NCBI GenBank assembly: GCA_019751915.1 | Contig: JAIEMS010000022.1 | Span: 62,001 to 126,000, forward strand | Direction of reading: 5' to 3' | DNA: 64,000 bases | Origin: Burkholderiaceae bacterium | GTDB taxonomy: Bacteria > Pseudomonadota > Gammaproteobacteria > Burkholderiales > Burkholderiaceae_C | In this document: piece after piece, positions 62,720-64,000 of the stretch | Layout of the letters: the number at the start of each line of letters is the position of its first letter | How positions within the stretch are numbered: the stretch's first letter is position 1 | Position numbers and translations under genes: made by a program | Notes under the pieces: model-generated | What the model was told of the DNA's origin: nothing | The model's database searches: none | What the model saw: only the letters and a program-made list of their open reading frames with translations

Positions 62720-63498
62720 ACAGCAACCACTGGCTTAAAGCCACGTACCCATTTGGCCGTCGGTAAACCCCAGCGCAGACGCACACTGTCGCAACGCGCA
62801 GCCAACTCGCCACGCTTGAAGCGGCTGGGCGTGCGCTGGGCCAACACGATGGCATTGCCCTCGCGGGTCGGTTTGAAGGCCCACAAAGCATCTTCGCCGA
62901 AGGCTGCCGCCATTTTTTCAAGGCTCTGGGCATAGCTGGCAGAGCGGCCAAACAGGTTCACCGTCATGCAGCCCTCTTCGGTCAGTAGGTCGCGGCAATC
63001 GGCATAAAACTCGGCACTGTCGAGCACCGGAGCGGCTGCGTTGTCATCGTACAAATCAACGGCCAAAGCATCGACCGTGCCGCGCCACTCAGGTTTGCAG
63101 ATTTCCTGCCCGGCATCGGCCAATACCACGCGCAGCATCGGCCCATCGGGGGGTAGCTTGAACCACGCCCGGCATACGGCCAGCACTTGCGGATTGAGCT
63201 CGATAGCCGTGGCGCACATTCGCAGTTTTTTATGGCAAAACTTGGTGATGGCCCCTGCCCCCAAACCCAGTTGCATGGCATGGCGCTCGGCCACAGTGTC
63301 AGGATCAAAAAACAGCAGCCACGCCATCATGCGCTGGATGTATTCGAGTTCTAGTTCAAAAGGGGCATCAATACGCATGGAGCCTTGAATCCAAGGCGTA
63401 CCCAAGTGCAGGTGGCGCACATCGCCATCGTCGGAGACACTGACATCGGGAAGCCCAGTTTGCGCGTTTTTAGGAGATTTGGTTTTGGTGCGGGCCAT
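62716..63498 (-). CDS. Spermidine-synthase-like SAM-binding protein
   Basis: A 260-residue protein with the spermidine synthase/methyltransferase fold: LELEYIQRMMAWLLF, the SAM-binding loop AMQLGLGAGAITKFCHKKLR, ATAIELNPQVLAVCRAWF, and DALAVDLYDDNAAAPVLDSA. True SpeE enzymes keep YxDVDxxxT and aminopropyl-acceptor acidic residues, which are not clear here, so this is probably a general SpeE-like protein whose reaction is unknown. Coupled with the GspE-type gene through an ATGA overlap. Confidence 0.8.
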   Translation of the reverse strand: MARTKTKSPKNAQTGLPDVSVSDDGDVRHLHLGTPWIQGSMRIDAPFELELEYIQRMMAWLLFFDPDTVAERHAMQLGLGAGAITKFCHKKLRMCATAIELNPQVLAVCRAWFKLPPDGPMLRVVLADAGQEICKPEWRGTVDALAVDLYDDNAAAPVLDSAEFYADCRDLLTEEGCMTVNLFGRSASYAQSLEKMAAAFGEDALWAFKPTREGNAIVLAQRTPSRFKRGELAARCDSVRLRWGLPTAKWVRGFKPVVAV

Positions 63499-63719
63499 TC
63501 GGTCTTGCTAGAAATTCATATGAAAATAACAACAGACTCCATTGTGGGCGATGCCCATCCCCGGGCGGTGCCAATGGGTCAAACGCCCGGCACAATGGCC
63601 GCAGAAAACGCGACATTTGCTATAATTTTAATAGCTACAAATACACGCCCATCAACCGCAAAATCCACTTTCGATTGGAAAAAGCGGTTTGGGATCACCT
63701 AAACCCCTTCAACCTCTCC

Positions 63720-64000
63720 ATGCTGCGCCCTATGAGTCTCCATTTCATCCAATGCGTTATCTTCGCTGTGGCATTGCTCGCTGCACCGTGGGCCAGCGCC
63801 CAAAATGCCAAGGCCGAAATGCTGCTGTACTGCGGCATCACGATGGTTCGCCCTATGACCGAGATCGCCCAGATTTTTGAAAAGCGCGAAAACGTCAAAG
63901 TCACCATCTCTCAAGGCGGTTCAGACGATCTGTACCAAGCGGCCAAGCGCAGCGGCATTGGCGACTTTTACCTGCCGGGCGAGCCTACCTACCGTGCGCT
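63720..64000 (+). CDS. Periplasmic solute-binding protein, truncated by the window edge
   Basis: The first 93 codons of a protein whose N-terminus is a signal peptide (FAVALLAAPWASAQ) followed by EMLLYCGITMVRPMTEIAQI, ENVKVTISQGGSDDLYQAAK and GDFYLPGEPTYRA. This matches the first domain of ModA/PstS-like type II binding proteins (a first strand ending in a catalytic-like ligand turn, then an SGSSxxLxxxI-type helix). The ligand cannot be told. A start at 63732 (MSLHFIQ) is possible. The preceding 220 bases carry a repeat-like TTGCTATAATTTTAATAGC (63618-63636) that also contains a perfect TATAAT -10 hexamer. Confidence 0.75.
   Translation, partial: MLRPMSLHFIQCVIFAVALLAAPWASAQNAKAEMLLYCGITMVRPMTEIAQIFEKRENVKVTISQGGSDDLYQAAKRSGIGDFYLPGEPTYRA

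Noticed and set aside
60929-62935. Long plus-strand frame opposite the GspE-type ATPase
   Set aside because: The minus-strand frame has all Walker and His-box motifs; the plus frame is a shadow.
1-64000. tRNA or rRNA genes
   Set aside because: No sequence with T-loop GGTTCGAATCC-type motifs in a cloverleaf context or rRNA signature was noticed on either strand by eye; a tRNAscan run would settle this.

Overview
The window looks like chromosomal DNA of a betaproteobacterium, most likely a member of the Comamonadaceae. The reasons are the moderately high GC content, the gene order thrS-infC-rpmI-rplT-pheS-pheT-ihfA and dnaG-rpoD, proteins whose sequences fit that family from memory (PurL, RpoD, GlnD, chemotaxis receptor), and a short palindromic intergenic repeat (core AGCT-TCTAGCGC / GCGCTAGA-AGCT) that I associate with this family. 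This assignment is from recognition, not a search. No tRNA, rRNA, CRISPR array or complete insertion sequence was seen.

Layout. 1-7.6 kb: 3'-truncated alaS (minus) carrying a ~137-codon AT-rich in-frame insert, a succinate-semialdehyde-type dehydrogenase, a secreted GH9 cellulase and rlmB. 7.6-15.2 kb: the translation operon (minus), opening with a threonine-rich leader peptide and an attenuator in front of thrS, an infC that appears to start at AUA, ribosomal proteins L35/L20, both PheRS subunits and IHF-alpha. 15.2-19 kb: a small accessory island holding a truncated isocitrate lyase copy, a toxin-antitoxin pair, and a translationally coupled ParB-like protein / D12-class adenine methyltransferase pair. 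19-23 kb: intact aceA with an unusually rich operator region, a DHH phosphoesterase, truC and a secreted nuclease.

23.6-32.2 kb is a type I secretion locus: a SapC-family protein, an unknown protein, a protein that looks like the N-terminal half of an IS605 TnpB with no RuvC domain, two consecutive PrtD-type ABC exporters, an HlyD adaptor and a TolC-type outer membrane protein. 32.2-40.5 kb (minus) is the dnaG-rpoD operon, followed on the same strand by a polytopic TPR protein and a GT4-GT2 fusion glycosyltransferase. 40.6-53 kb is mostly housekeeping (acyl-CoA synthetase, glnD, map, purL, DUF808, RraA-like, quinone oxidoreductase). 53-64 kb is transport and signalling: two EamA transporters, a DctP-type binding protein overlapping a GGDEF/EAL enzyme, a chemotaxis receptor, an orphan GspE-type ATPase overlapping a spermidine-synthase-like methyltransferase, and the start of a periplasmic binding protein.

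The most unusual signals are the domain-sized insert inside alaS, the RuvC-less TnpB-like gene embedded in a secretion operon behind a hairpin that contains its start codon, the complete thrS attenuation system, the ParB-like/methyltransferase pair in an island bounded on one side by an aceA fragment, and the palindromic repeat that has been absorbed into coding sequence (purL, probably an EamA gene).
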